Below are positions 6,299 to 16,500 of a DNA stretch of 64,000 nt, piece by piece (positions within the stretch are counted from its first letter, which is position 1; every line of letters starts with the position of its first letter). A program made the translations under genes and the position numbers. The stretch comes from Granulosicoccus antarcticus IMCC3135 (lineage in GTDB: Bacteria > Pseudomonadota > Gammaproteobacteria > Granulosicoccales > Granulosicoccaceae). The DNA is taken from assembly GCF_002215215.1 (NCBI RefSeq), contig NZ_CP018632.1:762001-826000 (forward strand), written 5' to 3'. The notes beneath the pieces were generated by a model that had not been told where the DNA came from, searched no databases, and worked only from the letters and a program-made list of their open reading frames with translations.

Positions 6299-9067
6299 TC
6301 AGGCCGGAAGCGCATTGCATTCTTTTTCCGCACTCTGCAGCAAGCTCTTCAATTCGTAGGCAATAGCTTCTATTTTCACCCAATCCGCCCCGCTGCACTG
6401 TTTCTCCAAAGCTTCGGCGCAATTGGCTATCTGGTTGATCTGAAAGAGTCTGGACACACCTTTGACAGCATGTGCAGCTTCGAACAGGGCTTTTGCATTC
6501 TTCGCCTGCATGGCCTTGCGTATATTGTCAATGTGCCCGGGAATTTCGATTCCGTATGTCTTCATGGCGCCTTTGGCCCATTCCTCATCACCTCGAACTG
6601 CAGCCGCGCAAGCCTTGATATCAATCAATGGACCGACTTTTACCGGTTCTTCAAAGCTGTGCGGTTTGACCCATCTGGAAATGACTTCACTTATCTGTTG
6701 TACCGTGGCGGGCTTTGTCAGTAGATCGTCAAAGCCTGTCGATAAGGCCTTCTCTCTTGTTGTCTGATAAGCATCAGCAGTCATGGCTATGATGGGAATC
6801 TGGGCATTGATGCCGCCACTGTTGCGAATTCTTTCAGCCACCTGAAACCCATCCTGTATGGGCATATGAAGATCCAGTAAAACCATGTCAATGGATTCTG
6901 CTGCGACACAGGCCAGTGCCTCTTGGCCTGAGGATGCGTATATTCCCCGAACATTCAGGTATTCAAAGTACTGCATCAGCAGATCAATATTGAGGCTTTG
7001 ATCATCGACAGCCAGTATGGTCAGAGTCTGGAAAGAATTCTTGGGTCTGTCATCCAGCAGCGAGTCGCCGGCGAACTCTTTAAAGCATTGGCCGCTGAGG
7101 GCAACCTGAACGTTTCTCTTGAGCTGGACCAGGGAGGGTGTTTTGACCACGTAACCGGTATATCCGGCGTGCATCAGACGACTCTCTATCTGCGGAGTGA
7201 TCTGGCTGACCCATGCCAGATGGGCATTGTCAGCTTGTCCACTCACCTCACTCATTGCTGGTGCAGGCACTACTATAGGATCAATGGTGCCTGTCCAGCT
7301 GTTGGCAAGCATATGGTTGGAGATATTGGTAATGCAGATTGGAGGTATGTTCTGAATGGCGTCCTTGTTCAATACCTCATTGAGAACCAGATTCAACAGT
7401 CGCAGGTTGAGGCTTTGTAAGGGCTCGTAGTTGTCGCTATATACAACTCCCTCGACAGAGTCGTACAGTGTGGGAATGTCAGGTGCGCTTGCAGTCGAGA
7501 CTTTGAAGGGGAGTGTTACCTCTATACGGGTGCCTACACCTTCCTCACTGTTCAGGCCGATGCTTCCGCCCAGCAGTTCTACTATTCCTTTACAAATAAA
7601 CAAGCCAAGGCCGGTTCCTCCATAACGTCGTGTCGTGGACATGTCAACCTGGGTAAATGCCGAGAAAAGAGCTTCCTGTTTACCGATGGGTATGCCAATG
7701 CCCGTATCTTCAACGGTGAATAGTACCTGTCGGTAGCCGCGGTGACTTTCCAGTATCTCGGTGCTTAGAGATATATGACCTGACTGGGTGAATTTGATGG
7801 CGTTTGTCAGCAGATTGGATAAAACCTGCTTGACTCGAAATGGGTCGGTATAGGCGTCTCGCAATGACAAGTCAGGTAGTGGTGCCACATAAAGCTCGAT
7901 ACCTTTGTCTACTGCCTGCATGGCGACAGAACTAGTTACCTCTGCCAGCAAGCCCTCAAGGTTGGTGCTGATTGTTTCGACAACCAGGTTGCCTGACTCT
8001 ATCTTGGATATGTCCAGAATATCCTCGATGAGGTAGAGCAAGGTGTTCGACGAATTCATGATCATGTCGAATTGATCGACGTGAGTGAGATCAAGATCCG
8101 ACTTGTTCATCACGGACAAGGTGCCTATGATGACATTCAGTGGTGTACGGATTTCGTGGCTGACGTTGGCGACAAATTGTGATTTGAATGCACTGGCAGT
8201 CTCAGCCGTTGCACGAGCCTGTTCAAGCTCTGAATTTTTTGTCTCAAGTAGCGTCAGGGTATTCTGTAAATCCTCAGTTGCAAGCTTTATGGCGTCGCTT
8301 TGCATTGCATGAAAGCTCTGCAGTTCAGCTGACAGGAAGTTCATGCCTCGAGCCAATTCGTCCAGTTCACCGCCTTTGCCTAATGGCAGCACACTGACAT
8401 ATTCATTGCGTGCCAGAGAGCGCACTGACTCGCTCAGTGAACGCACCGGAACGATAACGGATTGGGCAAGTCGATATGCAGCCGTCAGTGCAATGAGAAG
8501 AACCAGTCCGACGAACAGAAATACGCGCCGAATCGTTGCGTATTGGTCCTCATAGGCCAGTGATAAATCGACATCCAGTTCGATATAGCCAATGGTTTGC
8601 AGGGGGCTTTCGAGCCGTCTGTTTTTCGGATCTTCAAACAGCGGATCTTCATAAAGAGTGAGGTCAGTGCGTTGTATTTCGGCATTGACCTGGCTGATCA
8701 AGGCCTGATCGGAGAATAGGTTTCTGGCAAAGCGTGCAAAGGCGCTGATATCGCCGAATTGATGATCAGATTCGATACGATGATAGATAACGGTCTTTGC
8801 AGAGTTGAGGTATTTGACTGCAAAAATGGATGAGACCGCGAGCACCGGTTGTGCGGCTTCTTGCAGTACTACCTGATTGTTGGTAGCAACACCGAATTCA
8901 GCAGCACGCGCAAGCGCCTGAGCGAGAGTCAGGGCTTTCTGAATTTCTGATTTTTCGCTATCCAGGACGCTATTGACGATGAAGAACAAGCTCATCATTA
9001 CAGCAACCAGCATGGCAGGTGTAAACGCTACCAATATCAGGCGACCTGCGAATGACAGATTTCTCAT
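6299..9067 (-). CDS. Membrane-bound hybrid histidine kinase (HAMP-HisKA-HATPase-REC-HPt)
   Basis: A 922-residue sensor. Order: TM1 (about 8-32), periplasmic sensor of about 150 residues, TM2 (about 182-200), HAMP, coiled coil, HisKA with the phospho-acceptor in SHEIRTPLN (His304), HATPase with N-box QVLSNLLTNAIKFT, G1 EDTGIGIP and G2 GGTGLGLF. A weakly conserved pseudo-receiver-like stretch follows, then a true receiver (ILAVDDQ, LLDLHMP with the phosphorylated Asp, LTKP) and a C-terminal HPt with His in AHAVKGVS. All phosphorelay residues are present. Its ATG overlaps the stop of the upstream binding-protein gene by four bases, and the TonB-dependent receptor gene lies upstream of that. A DNA-binding response regulator is not nearby, so the output partner is unknown. 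The periplasmic domain probably contacts the co-encoded binding protein (inference). Confidence 0.92.
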   Translation of the reverse strand: MRNLSFAGRLILVAFTPAMLVAVMMSLFFIVNSVLDSEKSEIQKALTLAQALARAAEFGVATNNQVVLQEAAQPVLAVSSIFAVKYLNSAKTVIYHRIESDHQFGDISAFARFARNLFSDQALISQVNAEIQRTDLTLYEDPLFEDPKNRRLESPLQTIGYIELDVDLSLAYEDQYATIRRVFLFVGLVLLIALTAAYRLAQSVIVPVRSLSESVRSLARNEYVSVLPLGKGGELDELARGMNFLSAELQSFHAMQSDAIKLATEDLQNTLTLLETKNSELEQARATAETASAFKSQFVANVSHEIRTPLNVIIGTLSVMNKSDLDLTHVDQFDMIMNSSNTLLYLIEDILDISKIESGNLVVETISTNLEGLLAEVTSSVAMQAVDKGIELYVAPLPDLSLRDAYTDPFRVKQVLSNLLTNAIKFTQSGHISLSTEILESHRGYRQVLFTVEDTGIGIPIGKQEALFSAFTQVDMSTTRRYGGTGLGLFICKGIVELLGGSIGLNSEEGVGTRIEVTLPFKVSTASAPDIPTLYDSVEGVVYSDNYEPLQSLNLRLLNLVLNEVLNKDAIQNIPPICITNISNHMLANSWTGTIDPIVVPAPAMSEVSGQADNAHLAWVSQITPQIESRLMHAGYTGYVVKTPSLVQLKRNVQVALSGQCFKEFAGDSLLDDRPKNSFQTLTILAVDDQSLNIDLLMQYFEYLNVRGIYASSGQEALACVAAESIDMVLLDLHMPIQDGFQVAERIRNSGGINAQIPIIAMTADAYQTTREKALSTGFDDLLTKPATVQQISEVISRWVKPHSFEEPVKVGPLIDIKACAAAVRGDEEWAKGAMKTYGIEIPGHIDNIRKAMQAKNAKALFEAAHAVKGVSRLFQINQIANCAEALEKQCSGADWVKIEAIAYELKSLLQSAEKECNALPA

Positions 9068-10068
9068 GGCTCGAAGTCCGAATCTGTATAAGTTTTGTCT
9101 GCAGTGAAAACAAACGCCTTGATCAGGCCCAGTGATCTGGCAACACTCTGGTTATCGATCACAGAAAAATACTCCGGATAGATCAGGCTCTCACTCATAT
9201 CGTTTGATCTGCGTGTTTCCCTGAGGCGATAAGCCACCTGGCGCAGTATCTGTGAGGGAGTAGAATAGCTGGTGATCAAGGCTCCAGCCTTGACGTATGC
9301 GCGACTGAATCCGATAACAGGCTTGCCATAGCCATAGGCCGTCAACAATACGGTGGATAGAGTTGAGGCGTTGTAAATACGGCTATCTGATGTGGCGATC
9401 AATGCGTCATGTGTTCTAAGTGCACCCTTGAGCTGCGCAGGCAGAGTTGATGATGCCTGATAGGAGTACAAGTCCAGAGTTGATGTGAGATCACCGGTTT
9501 TCTGGCCAGTGCCAAAACCTGCAAAATGAGAAAAATGTGTGAGTGATGGATAAACCCGATTGGCAATTTGCATTTGCCTGCTAACAGGTTGATCAATCAC
9601 CAGAGCAGACACGAAAGTCGACTGGGACTTACGTAGAGCGGTATCCAGGCTGAGAAATCCTTCCTCGGTGAGCAGGGTGCAAAGTATGGGGGTATTGGCA
9701 GTTGCTTGCAGTGCTAGTTGACACCCCAGTTTACCGGTCGCCACGATAGTATCTGCATCTGGCCATTTGTAATCAGAAGAAGCCACTTCAGTGGCATTGA
9801 TCTGCCATACATTCAAATCACTCATCTCTTCAGTTACGGCAACCTTGATCTGCAAATTGGCTTCTTGCCTGAGCCCTAGTATGAAGAGAATATTCGAAGT
9901 TTGAGGTTGTTCGGACTTCTGCGCAAGGGCTGCCGAAGAGGCCTCGATAGTGGCCTTTGCTGGCGTTTCATCAACGAACTGTGCGAAGGCAGGCAAGGTA
10001 TGGCTGCCTGCCAGCAATATGGCTGACAGTGCCAGGAATTTCCCTGTTTTTAATACGCACGGGTGCAT
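9064..10068 (-). CDS. Periplasmic ABC-type substrate-binding-like protein
   Basis: A 334-residue protein with a Sec signal peptide (basic start, hydrophobic core, cleavage after LPAFA near residue 29). Later segments (TIVATGKLGCQLAL, TPILCTLLTEEGFL, AYGYGKPVIGFSRAYVKAGALITSYSTPSQI) fit the two-lobed PF04392-type ABC_sub_bind fold. No ABC permease or ATPase gene is adjacent; instead it is sandwiched between a TonB-dependent receptor gene (14-base gap) and a hybrid histidine kinase gene (4-base overlap). That context suggests that it senses, rather than transports, its ligand and relays binding to the kinase, as LuxP does for LuxQ (inference by analogy). The ligand is unknown; aromatic amino acids or purine-like compounds are bound by some relatives. 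Confidence 0.75.
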   Translation of the reverse strand: MHPCVLKTGKFLALSAILLAGSHTLPAFAQFVDETPAKATIEASSAALAQKSEQPQTSNILFILGLRQEANLQIKVAVTEEMSDLNVWQINATEVASSDYKWPDADTIVATGKLGCQLALQATANTPILCTLLTEEGFLSLDTALRKSQSTFVSALVIDQPVSRQMQIANRVYPSLTHFSHFAGFGTGQKTGDLTSTLDLYSYQASSTLPAQLKGALRTHDALIATSDSRIYNASTLSTVLLTAYGYGKPVIGFSRAYVKAGALITSYSTPSQILRQVAYRLRETRRSNDMSESLIYPEYFSVIDNQSVARSLGLIKAFVFTADKTYTDSDFEP

Positions 10069-10082
10069 GTCGTCGAGAGGGC

Positions 10083-12092
10083 TTACGGCAATTGCACATT
10101 GAGTCGGGCGAAGTACAGGCTCTCTAACTGGTTTCTGTACAAATAGTCAGTTGTTCCACCCATGTCCAGTTCGGCCTGTAAGGCCAAGGTGATATTCATG
10201 CTCGCCAGTTTCAGGTTTTTTTCAAGTCTGAAATCCAGACGATTTACCTTGGACTCTACCTTGCTCACGTCATCCCAGATCCAGGTGCCGCTGTGATAAA
10301 ACTCTGTGCTGAGGGTGAATTCTCTGGCAAGGCCAACGCTGCCGAATAGCGACAGTGTATGCCCCGGAATGAGCTTGCGCCGAGACAGGTCGGCGTCCTG
10401 ATCGAAGGTGTGCGAATAGGCTGCCCGGAGCCGAATCTGGTGGCTCAGTTTGCGTTCAATCTGCAGTTCGGCGGTGCTGTATGTGTAATCGAATCTATTG
10501 CTGTAGGTCCGCGCAGCCTGGTCGAAATTGTCGCTGTCCACCCCCCTCAGAATAAGTGTGCTGATGGTGTCTCGTATTTCGTGGTAAGACAATTTGGCAT
10601 CAATGCTCAGATTCTGTCCCGGGTTGTTGTAGTAGTAACCCAGATCAATGACATCGATGGTTTCCGGCTCCAGATTGCCTTCGCTGAGAATGAGCCGGTC
10701 GGTCAACACATCACCGTTGCTGATCATATATTCCTGTGTTACCTGACCTTCTTCTTCCAGCAGCAATGGTGTTCTGGTACCTCTGGAATAGCCCAGTCGA
10801 ATCATTTTTCCGGGTGCGTATCGGTGCGTCAGGCTCAGCCGAGGTGAGGTTGAGATATCGCTGATTGAATTTTTCTCGACCAACAGACCACTGTTTAACA
10901 ACCACTCCGGGTTGATGTTGAATTCTGAATGCGCAAAAACTCGTTGAGTTGACACAGTTCGAGTCAGCTCATCGTTGAAGATATAATGACCCTGGACGGA
11001 GTCCTGTCTCAGGGCGCCACCGAATACGATGCGATGTCTCTCGCTGAGACGCTTCGTTTTCTGAGCCTCAATTTCGTGTCTGGTGGAGTTTGAATCACGA
11101 TTAATCGGAGCATCGACAGTCAAACCTGCAAAGTCGGGATTGCCGAAAACCTCGTCAAGGTTGAACGTCGTGGTGTTGTCATCCTGAATATCGAAATAGT
11201 TGTAGTAATACTGGACTCTGAGGGCGTCGTCAGCAGAGTGTGAGTGCTCCCATACAAATTGCGTATAGGCATTCGTGGCTTCACTGTAACTATTGAGATC
11301 GTTTTCTTCGACGACGGTGTCGACCTCGGTATGACCTCCCCGGATACCACCCAGATCTACAGACAGGCTGTCAATGGGGCTGATTTGCCAATGAGTGCTG
11401 ATTGAGAGCAGTGCGCTGCGCTCCTTGTCCGGTATATTCCGGAAACCCTCATCACGTTCATTCTGAATCGTCACTCTGTAGTGTGAGTTGTCGCCAGATC
11501 CATGATATGACAGCGTTCCACTTCGGAATTCATTGCCGCCGGCCTCAGAATTCAGGTACCAGCCGGATCGTGACGCTGGGGCGCGAGTAGTGATACTGAC
11601 GACAGCCCCGAAGGAGTTAGGGCCAAAGGTCGCAGCGTTGGGGCCTCGAGTGACTTCCACTCGTTCGATATCGGTCAAGGCGATGGGGAGTTCGCTCCAG
11701 GGAATGCCGCCATACAGAGGAACGTAGGTCGGGCGACCATCGATAACGAGCTGGAGTCGAGGGTTGTAACGTTCTGCAATACCGTTGTAGGTTGCAACAG
11801 GATTGCCATTCACCAGTCTGCCAATCTGAAACCCGGGAACCAGGCGCAGGATATCGACGATGGATCTGGCGCCGCTGAGCCTGATCATCTCTGCATCTAT
11901 GACGGTCATGGATGCAGGGGCACTGGAAATGGGTTGTGTCAGCCTTGAGGCTGAAAGAACAATGGGTACATCGCTGTCAAACAACTCCAGCTCATCATGC
12001 GCATGTAACAGGCTGATAAATGCAGAAAAGCCATACAAGGCAGTTATCGACCAGGCAGTTTGATGCACACTAAAAGACGATAAAAAATGCAC
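10083..12092 (-). CDS. TonB-dependent outer-membrane receptor
   Basis: About 669 residues from the GTG at 12092, which is preceded by GAGG with 8-base spacing; an ATG at 12167 would extend it by 25 residues but spoils the signal sequence. After a hydrophobic leader comes a plug domain (PASMTVIDAEMIRLSGARSI, LVIDGRPTYVPLYGGI, IERVEVTRGPNAATFGPNSF, VVSITTRAP) and a 22-strand-type barrel with a final aromatic-rich strand ending FARLNVQLP. An early stretch, VPIVLSASRLTQPI, resembles a TonB box followed by the plug entry. The substrate is not predictable; the plug is closest in pattern to receptors for large organic ligands or cobalamin-like compounds. It begins an operon with a periplasmic binding protein and a hybrid kinase. 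No sigma/anti-sigma pair is present, so this is not the FecIR architecture. Confidence 0.88.
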   Translation of the reverse strand: MHFLSSFSVHQTAWSITALYGFSAFISLLHAHDELELFDSDVPIVLSASRLTQPISSAPASMTVIDAEMIRLSGARSIVDILRLVPGFQIGRLVNGNPVATYNGIAERYNPRLQLVIDGRPTYVPLYGGIPWSELPIALTDIERVEVTRGPNAATFGPNSFGAVVSITTRAPASRSGWYLNSEAGGNEFRSGTLSYHGSGDNSHYRVTIQNERDEGFRNIPDKERSALLSISTHWQISPIDSLSVDLGGIRGGHTEVDTVVEENDLNSYSEATNAYTQFVWEHSHSADDALRVQYYYNYFDIQDDNTTTFNLDEVFGNPDFAGLTVDAPINRDSNSTRHEIEAQKTKRLSERHRIVFGGALRQDSVQGHYIFNDELTRTVSTQRVFAHSEFNINPEWLLNSGLLVEKNSISDISTSPRLSLTHRYAPGKMIRLGYSRGTRTPLLLEEEGQVTQEYMISNGDVLTDRLILSEGNLEPETIDVIDLGYYYNNPGQNLSIDAKLSYHEIRDTISTLILRGVDSDNFDQAARTYSNRFDYTYSTAELQIERKLSHQIRLRAAYSHTFDQDADLSRRKLIPGHTLSLFGSVGLAREFTLSTEFYHSGTWIWDDVSKVESKVNRLDFRLEKNLKLASMNITLALQAELDMGGTTDYLYRNQLESLYFARLNVQLP

Positions 12093-12455
12093 GTAATAGC
12101 CTCGGTTGGTATTTCTCCTGACGTCATCGCTCCGGGCCTGAAGAGTGCCTGCAATAACAGTACACATTCTTCATCAATGGGAGGTAGTGCCCGAATTGTT
12201 CGAGTACAAATGATGAAACTGCCGGTAGCAGCGTCTAGTGGGCATGATTATAGTGTGAAAAGCCAGAATCTGTTGTAGCAAGAAATTCACATTGGCCAAA
12301 TGACGAGTAATTCCTGATGTGCTGTGATGCGGCTCTCTGAACTATGCAGCCAATTGCAGCTTTGATTGATTGACTGTGCTCTATACTGCTCTCTCTATGT
12401 GAGGAACGATGGCCGTTTCGCGCCGTAAATACGCTGATTTTCAGGATTCTCAATA
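12093..12455. other. Divergent intergenic region between receptor operon and glutaminase
   Basis: About 360 bases without a supportable gene. It must hold promoters for both directions. TATACT at 12382-12387 is a reasonable -10 box for the glutaminase gene but I see no matching -35 at 16-18 bases. No clear operator repeat was found. Confidence 0.4.
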
Positions 12456-13409
12456 ATGACTTCCGGGTGTACACCGATTGCCGATGACCCAGATGCTCTG
12501 GTTGCAAAGCTGACTGAAATAGTCGACAGATTGCGAGTTGCTCCTGATCGGGGCAAAGTGGCTGACTATATTCCTGAGCTGGCCTGTATCGACCCCCATC
12601 AGTTCGGTTTATCGATTTGTCTATGTGACGGAACACAGATGAATTTTGGTGATGCCGAGACACCTTTCTCGATCCAGAGCGTGTCCAAGGCTTTCACCCT
12701 GGCAATAGCTCTGGGCCGGTTCGGCGAAGGTCTGTGGCGCCGAGTAGGGCGTGAGCCTTCCAGTAACGCATTCAACTCGGTCGTCGATCTGGAGCTTGAG
12801 AAAGGCAAGCCGCGAAACCCCTTTGTCAATGCGGGTGCCATTGTGGTTACCGACGAGATCATGGCCGGACGCGCGCCCAGGGATGCTCTGGCCGAAATTC
12901 TGTGGTTTGTCCGAACCGCTGCCGGGGACAACGCAATCTACATCGACGAGGCTCTAGCCAAGTCAGAGAAGGTAACCGGACATCGAAACTGGTCGTTGGC
13001 GCACTTCCTGAAATCATCCGGCAATTTGAAACACGAATGTGATCTGTCGCTGGGCACCTATTTCCATCAGTGTGCGATCGAGATGAATTGTGTTCAGCTG
13101 GCAAGAGCAGGTCGGTTTCTGGCTGGATTAAGTGCCAAGGATGAGCTGGTTTCGACCAGCCATGTGCGCAGCATCAATGCGCTGATGATGACGTGTGGGC
13201 ACTATGACGGGTCCGGGGAATTTGCCTACCGCGTCGGATTTCCGGGCAAGAGTGGCGTGGGCGGTGGCATCATGGCCGTGGTGCCCGGTAAGGCCTCCAT
13301 CGCAGTCTGGTCGCCAGGTCTGAATGAATACGGTAACTCGAAGCTGGGGACAATCGCCCTGGAAGAACTGTCGCTGGCCGCGGTCTGGTCGGTTTTCAGC
13401 GTCAATTGA
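12456..13409 (+). CDS. glsA: Glutaminase A
   Basis: A 317-residue serine-dependent glutaminase that hydrolyses L-glutamine to glutamate and ammonia. The beta-lactamase-like catalytic S-x-x-K motif is visible as Ser75-Val-Ser-Lys78 in [10 protein letters not shown]. Other family landmarks are [52 protein letters not shown] and the C-terminal [11 protein letters not shown]. Length is normal for bacterial GlsA. It stands alone, divergent from the receptor operon. The released glutamate and ammonium could support acid tolerance or nitrogen supply; regulation is not visible. Confidence 0.95.
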   Translation: MTSGCTPIADDPDALVAKLTEIVDRLRVAPDRGKVADYIPELACIDPHQFGLSICLCDGTQMNFGDAETPFSIQSVSKAFTLAIALGRFGEGLWRRVGREPSSNAFNSVVDLELEKGKPRNPFVNAGAIVVTDEIMAGRAPRDALAEILWFVRTAAGDNAIYIDEALAKSEKVTGHRNWSLAHFLKSSGNLKHECDLSLGTYFHQCAIEMNCVQLARAGRFLAGLSAKDELVSTSHVRSINALMMTCGHYDGSGEFAYRVGFPGKSGVGGGIMAVVPGKASIAVWSPGLNEYGNSKLGTIALEELSLAAVWSVFSVN

Positions 13410-13476
13410 GTGGAGCTTCTTTTGCATTGAAACGTTGTGAGGGTTACGATGGATCCTGACTACTGTGGGGCTCCTC

Positions 13477-13508
13477 TGAGCCGGCTCTCAGTGTCATTGT
13501 CCGGCTCA
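13477..13508 (+). terminator. Inverted repeat downstream of glutaminase
   Basis: TGAGCCGG (13477-13484) and CCGGCTCA (13501-13508) are perfectly complementary around a 16-base loop, and GAGCCGGCTC (13478-13487) is itself a palindrome. No T-tract follows. It could end the glsA message or act as a binding site upstream of the ABC-type gene. Confidence 0.35.
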
Positions 13509-13550
13509 TTAGTACACGAAATGGAACTGTCATCACAAGGGTTGCACTAG

Positions 13551-16500
13551 ATGGAAGACGGCTTGTTTGCCTACATTCTGAAATACAGCAAGCGTCAGCA
13601 GGTCATCCTGATACTCATGACGGTGCTGTCGTTTCCATTTTACTATCTCAGTCTGGACCTGCCTAAAACCATCATCAATGAGGCTATCAGTGGAACCGAG
13701 TTTCCGGTTGATATTGGTTTTGCAGTATTCGGGTTTTCTGTTCAATTCGCCTCCTTGCAGCAAGTACCTTATCTGGTGCTACTGTGTCTCGTTTTTCTCG
13801 CTCTGGTATTGATCAACAGCGGGTTCAAGTACTTCATCAACATCTATCGCGGTACGCTGGGCGAGCGAATGCTCAGGCGCATGCGATTGCAGCTTGTTGA
13901 GCGCATCATGAAATTCCCATTGGCAAGGTTCAGGCGTACCAGCCAGGGTGAACTGGTCGCCATGGTCAACCAGGAAACCGAGCCATTGGGTGGTTTCATA
14001 GGCGAGGCGTTTTCCCTGCCCCTGTACCAGGGCGGTATGTTGCTGACCATTCTGATCTTCATGTTCGTGCAGGATTGGAAGTTGGGACTTGCGGCAATAG
14101 CTCTCTATCCATTGCAAGCGTGGCTGATACCCAAGTTGCAGATGCAGGTAAATCTGCTAAATCGGGAAAGAACCGTACACCTGCGTAACCTGGCAGAAAA
14201 TCTGGGCGAAGTGGTTGCTGGAATCAATGAGATACATATCAACGATAACAGCACCTTTTACAAGGATCATTTCTCAAAGCTGCTTGGCGGTATTTTCAAT
14301 ATTCGTGTCAAGATTTACAGGAAGAAATTTTTCATAAAATTTCTGAACAACTCCATCGCTCAGGTAACCCCTTTTCTGTTCTTCCTGGTGGGCGGGATGC
14401 TCGTTATTCAGGGAAATATGTCCGTCGGTGCATTGGTAGCAGCGTTAGCAGCCTACAAGGATCTCTCCCCACCCTGGAAGGAGTTGCTTGCCTGGTACCA
14501 GGGGCAGGCCGATGCCCGAATGAAATTCACGATTCTGACAGAGCAATTCTATTTTCCCAGCAACGAGGCCCCGCGCCTTGAATCACTGACACCGAAATGG
14601 GTGTGTGATGCAGCGGAATTACCCATTGTCGTCAAGAATGTCAGCCTTAAACGGCATGACGGTATGCGTGAAATCGATAATGTTTCCTTGTCCATGGATC
14701 GTGGAGAATGGGTCTGCCTGGTGGGAACTGGAAACAGTGGCAAGAATGGTCTGGCGCAAATGCTTGCCGGTTTGCTGAATCCCAGTAGCGGTAAAATTCT
14801 GATTGCAGATCAGGATTTTTCACGAGTGCCTGAATTGACCATGGGCAGGATGGTGAGTTATGTGGGGCATGACTCCTATATATTCTCCGTATCAATTCTC
14901 GATAACTTGTTACTGAGTATCAAGTTCAGGCCACAGGAAACTTTGTTGACAGACACCTCGCCGGAGGGCGACATCTCGTTCAGACAATGGGCGGACGAGG
15001 CCCGGCTTTCGGGTAATAGCGAAGTTGCGTTCGACGCAGATTGGGTGGATCACAAAAGTGCGGGGGTTGAGAACGCTCATGAATTGGGTGAGGTCATCGG
15101 TGGCATTCTGCGAGACGTAGAGGTGGAAGATGAGCTTGTTCGCTATGCACTTGAACGAAAAATCAATCCAGACGATCACCCCGAGCTGACCGGACGGATA
15201 CTTCAGGCCAGGAGTCTATTCAAGGAAAGGGTTATCGCAGAAGGTTTGGAATCAGTCGTCGACTTTCTTGATCCTGAACATTACAACGATAATGCATCAC
15301 TGGCCGAAAACATTCTCTTCGGTATCTCAACCCATGAAATGTTATCGGTCGAAGGTTTGACGGAACATCCCATTCTACGAACACTGTTGATAGAGCGTGG
15401 GCTGGCGAAAACGCTTGATGATGCGGCCAGTAACGTTGCCCAGACAATGGTTGAGCTGTTCTCGGGTCTGCCACCAGGACATGAGTTCTTTGATCGCTAC
15501 AGTTTCATTGATGCTGATGATCTGCCACGGCTCAAGACCATACTGGGCTTGCTGGAAAAGAATTCGAGCATGGACCAGCTGGAGATCAGCGACAGGAAAT
15601 TGATTCGTTCGCTACCCTTCAAACTGATCCGTGGTCGTCATCGCCTGGGAGTGTTACAGGAAGAAGACAAGATCAAGGTTCTGCAAGTGCGAAAATCTTT
15701 TGCAAATGCGCTGGATGCCGAATCAAGCCAACAGATCGATTTCTTTTCCCCCGAGGATTACAACGCCTCGACGCCTATTGGTGAAAACATCTTGTTTGGG
15801 CGGGTGGTGTTTGGACGACTGGGGGCAGAAGACAAGGTTTATAACCTGATTCTGGAGGTACTTCGCAGTCTGGACTTGATAACGCCGTTGCTTGAAATCG
15901 GATTGTCTGCACCCTCTGGTCTGGCAGGGGGATTGCTCCCTGTGTCTCAGCGACAGAAACTGGTGCTTGCCAGAGCTTTGATCAAGCAACCGAAGGTACT
16001 GGTGGTCAACGAGGGGCTCAATGCGCTGGACGCAGAAGAGACAGAGCGGATACTTTTCAGGCTAAAGCAGCGATATCCGTTGTTAAGTCTGGTCTGGGTG
16101 GACAATCAACCTCGTTTTCCCTCAATGTTTGATCGAGTGGCTTATCTGAAGAGCGGCAAGCTGATGAAGCTTGAGGAGACATCGCCACGTGATAAGGAAG
16201 CTGACCCTGTTGTCGTTAGCCCAAGAGTCCGGACAGCGGATTCGGTTATGGATGACGAAAAAATATCACTGCTCAGTAGTATTCCACTATTCAGATTTCT
16301 GGATTATTCCCACCTGGCTCTCCTGTCAAATAATTGCGATACCATGGATTTCTCACTGGGTGATCGCCTGTTCAATCAGGGGGATGATGCCAATGCGCTC
16401 TATATCATTATCGAAGGTAAAGCGAGTGTATTGATCACAGATGGTGAGATGGAGCGTGAGGTAAGGGAGGTTGGTATCAACGAAGTGATCGGAGAGCTTG

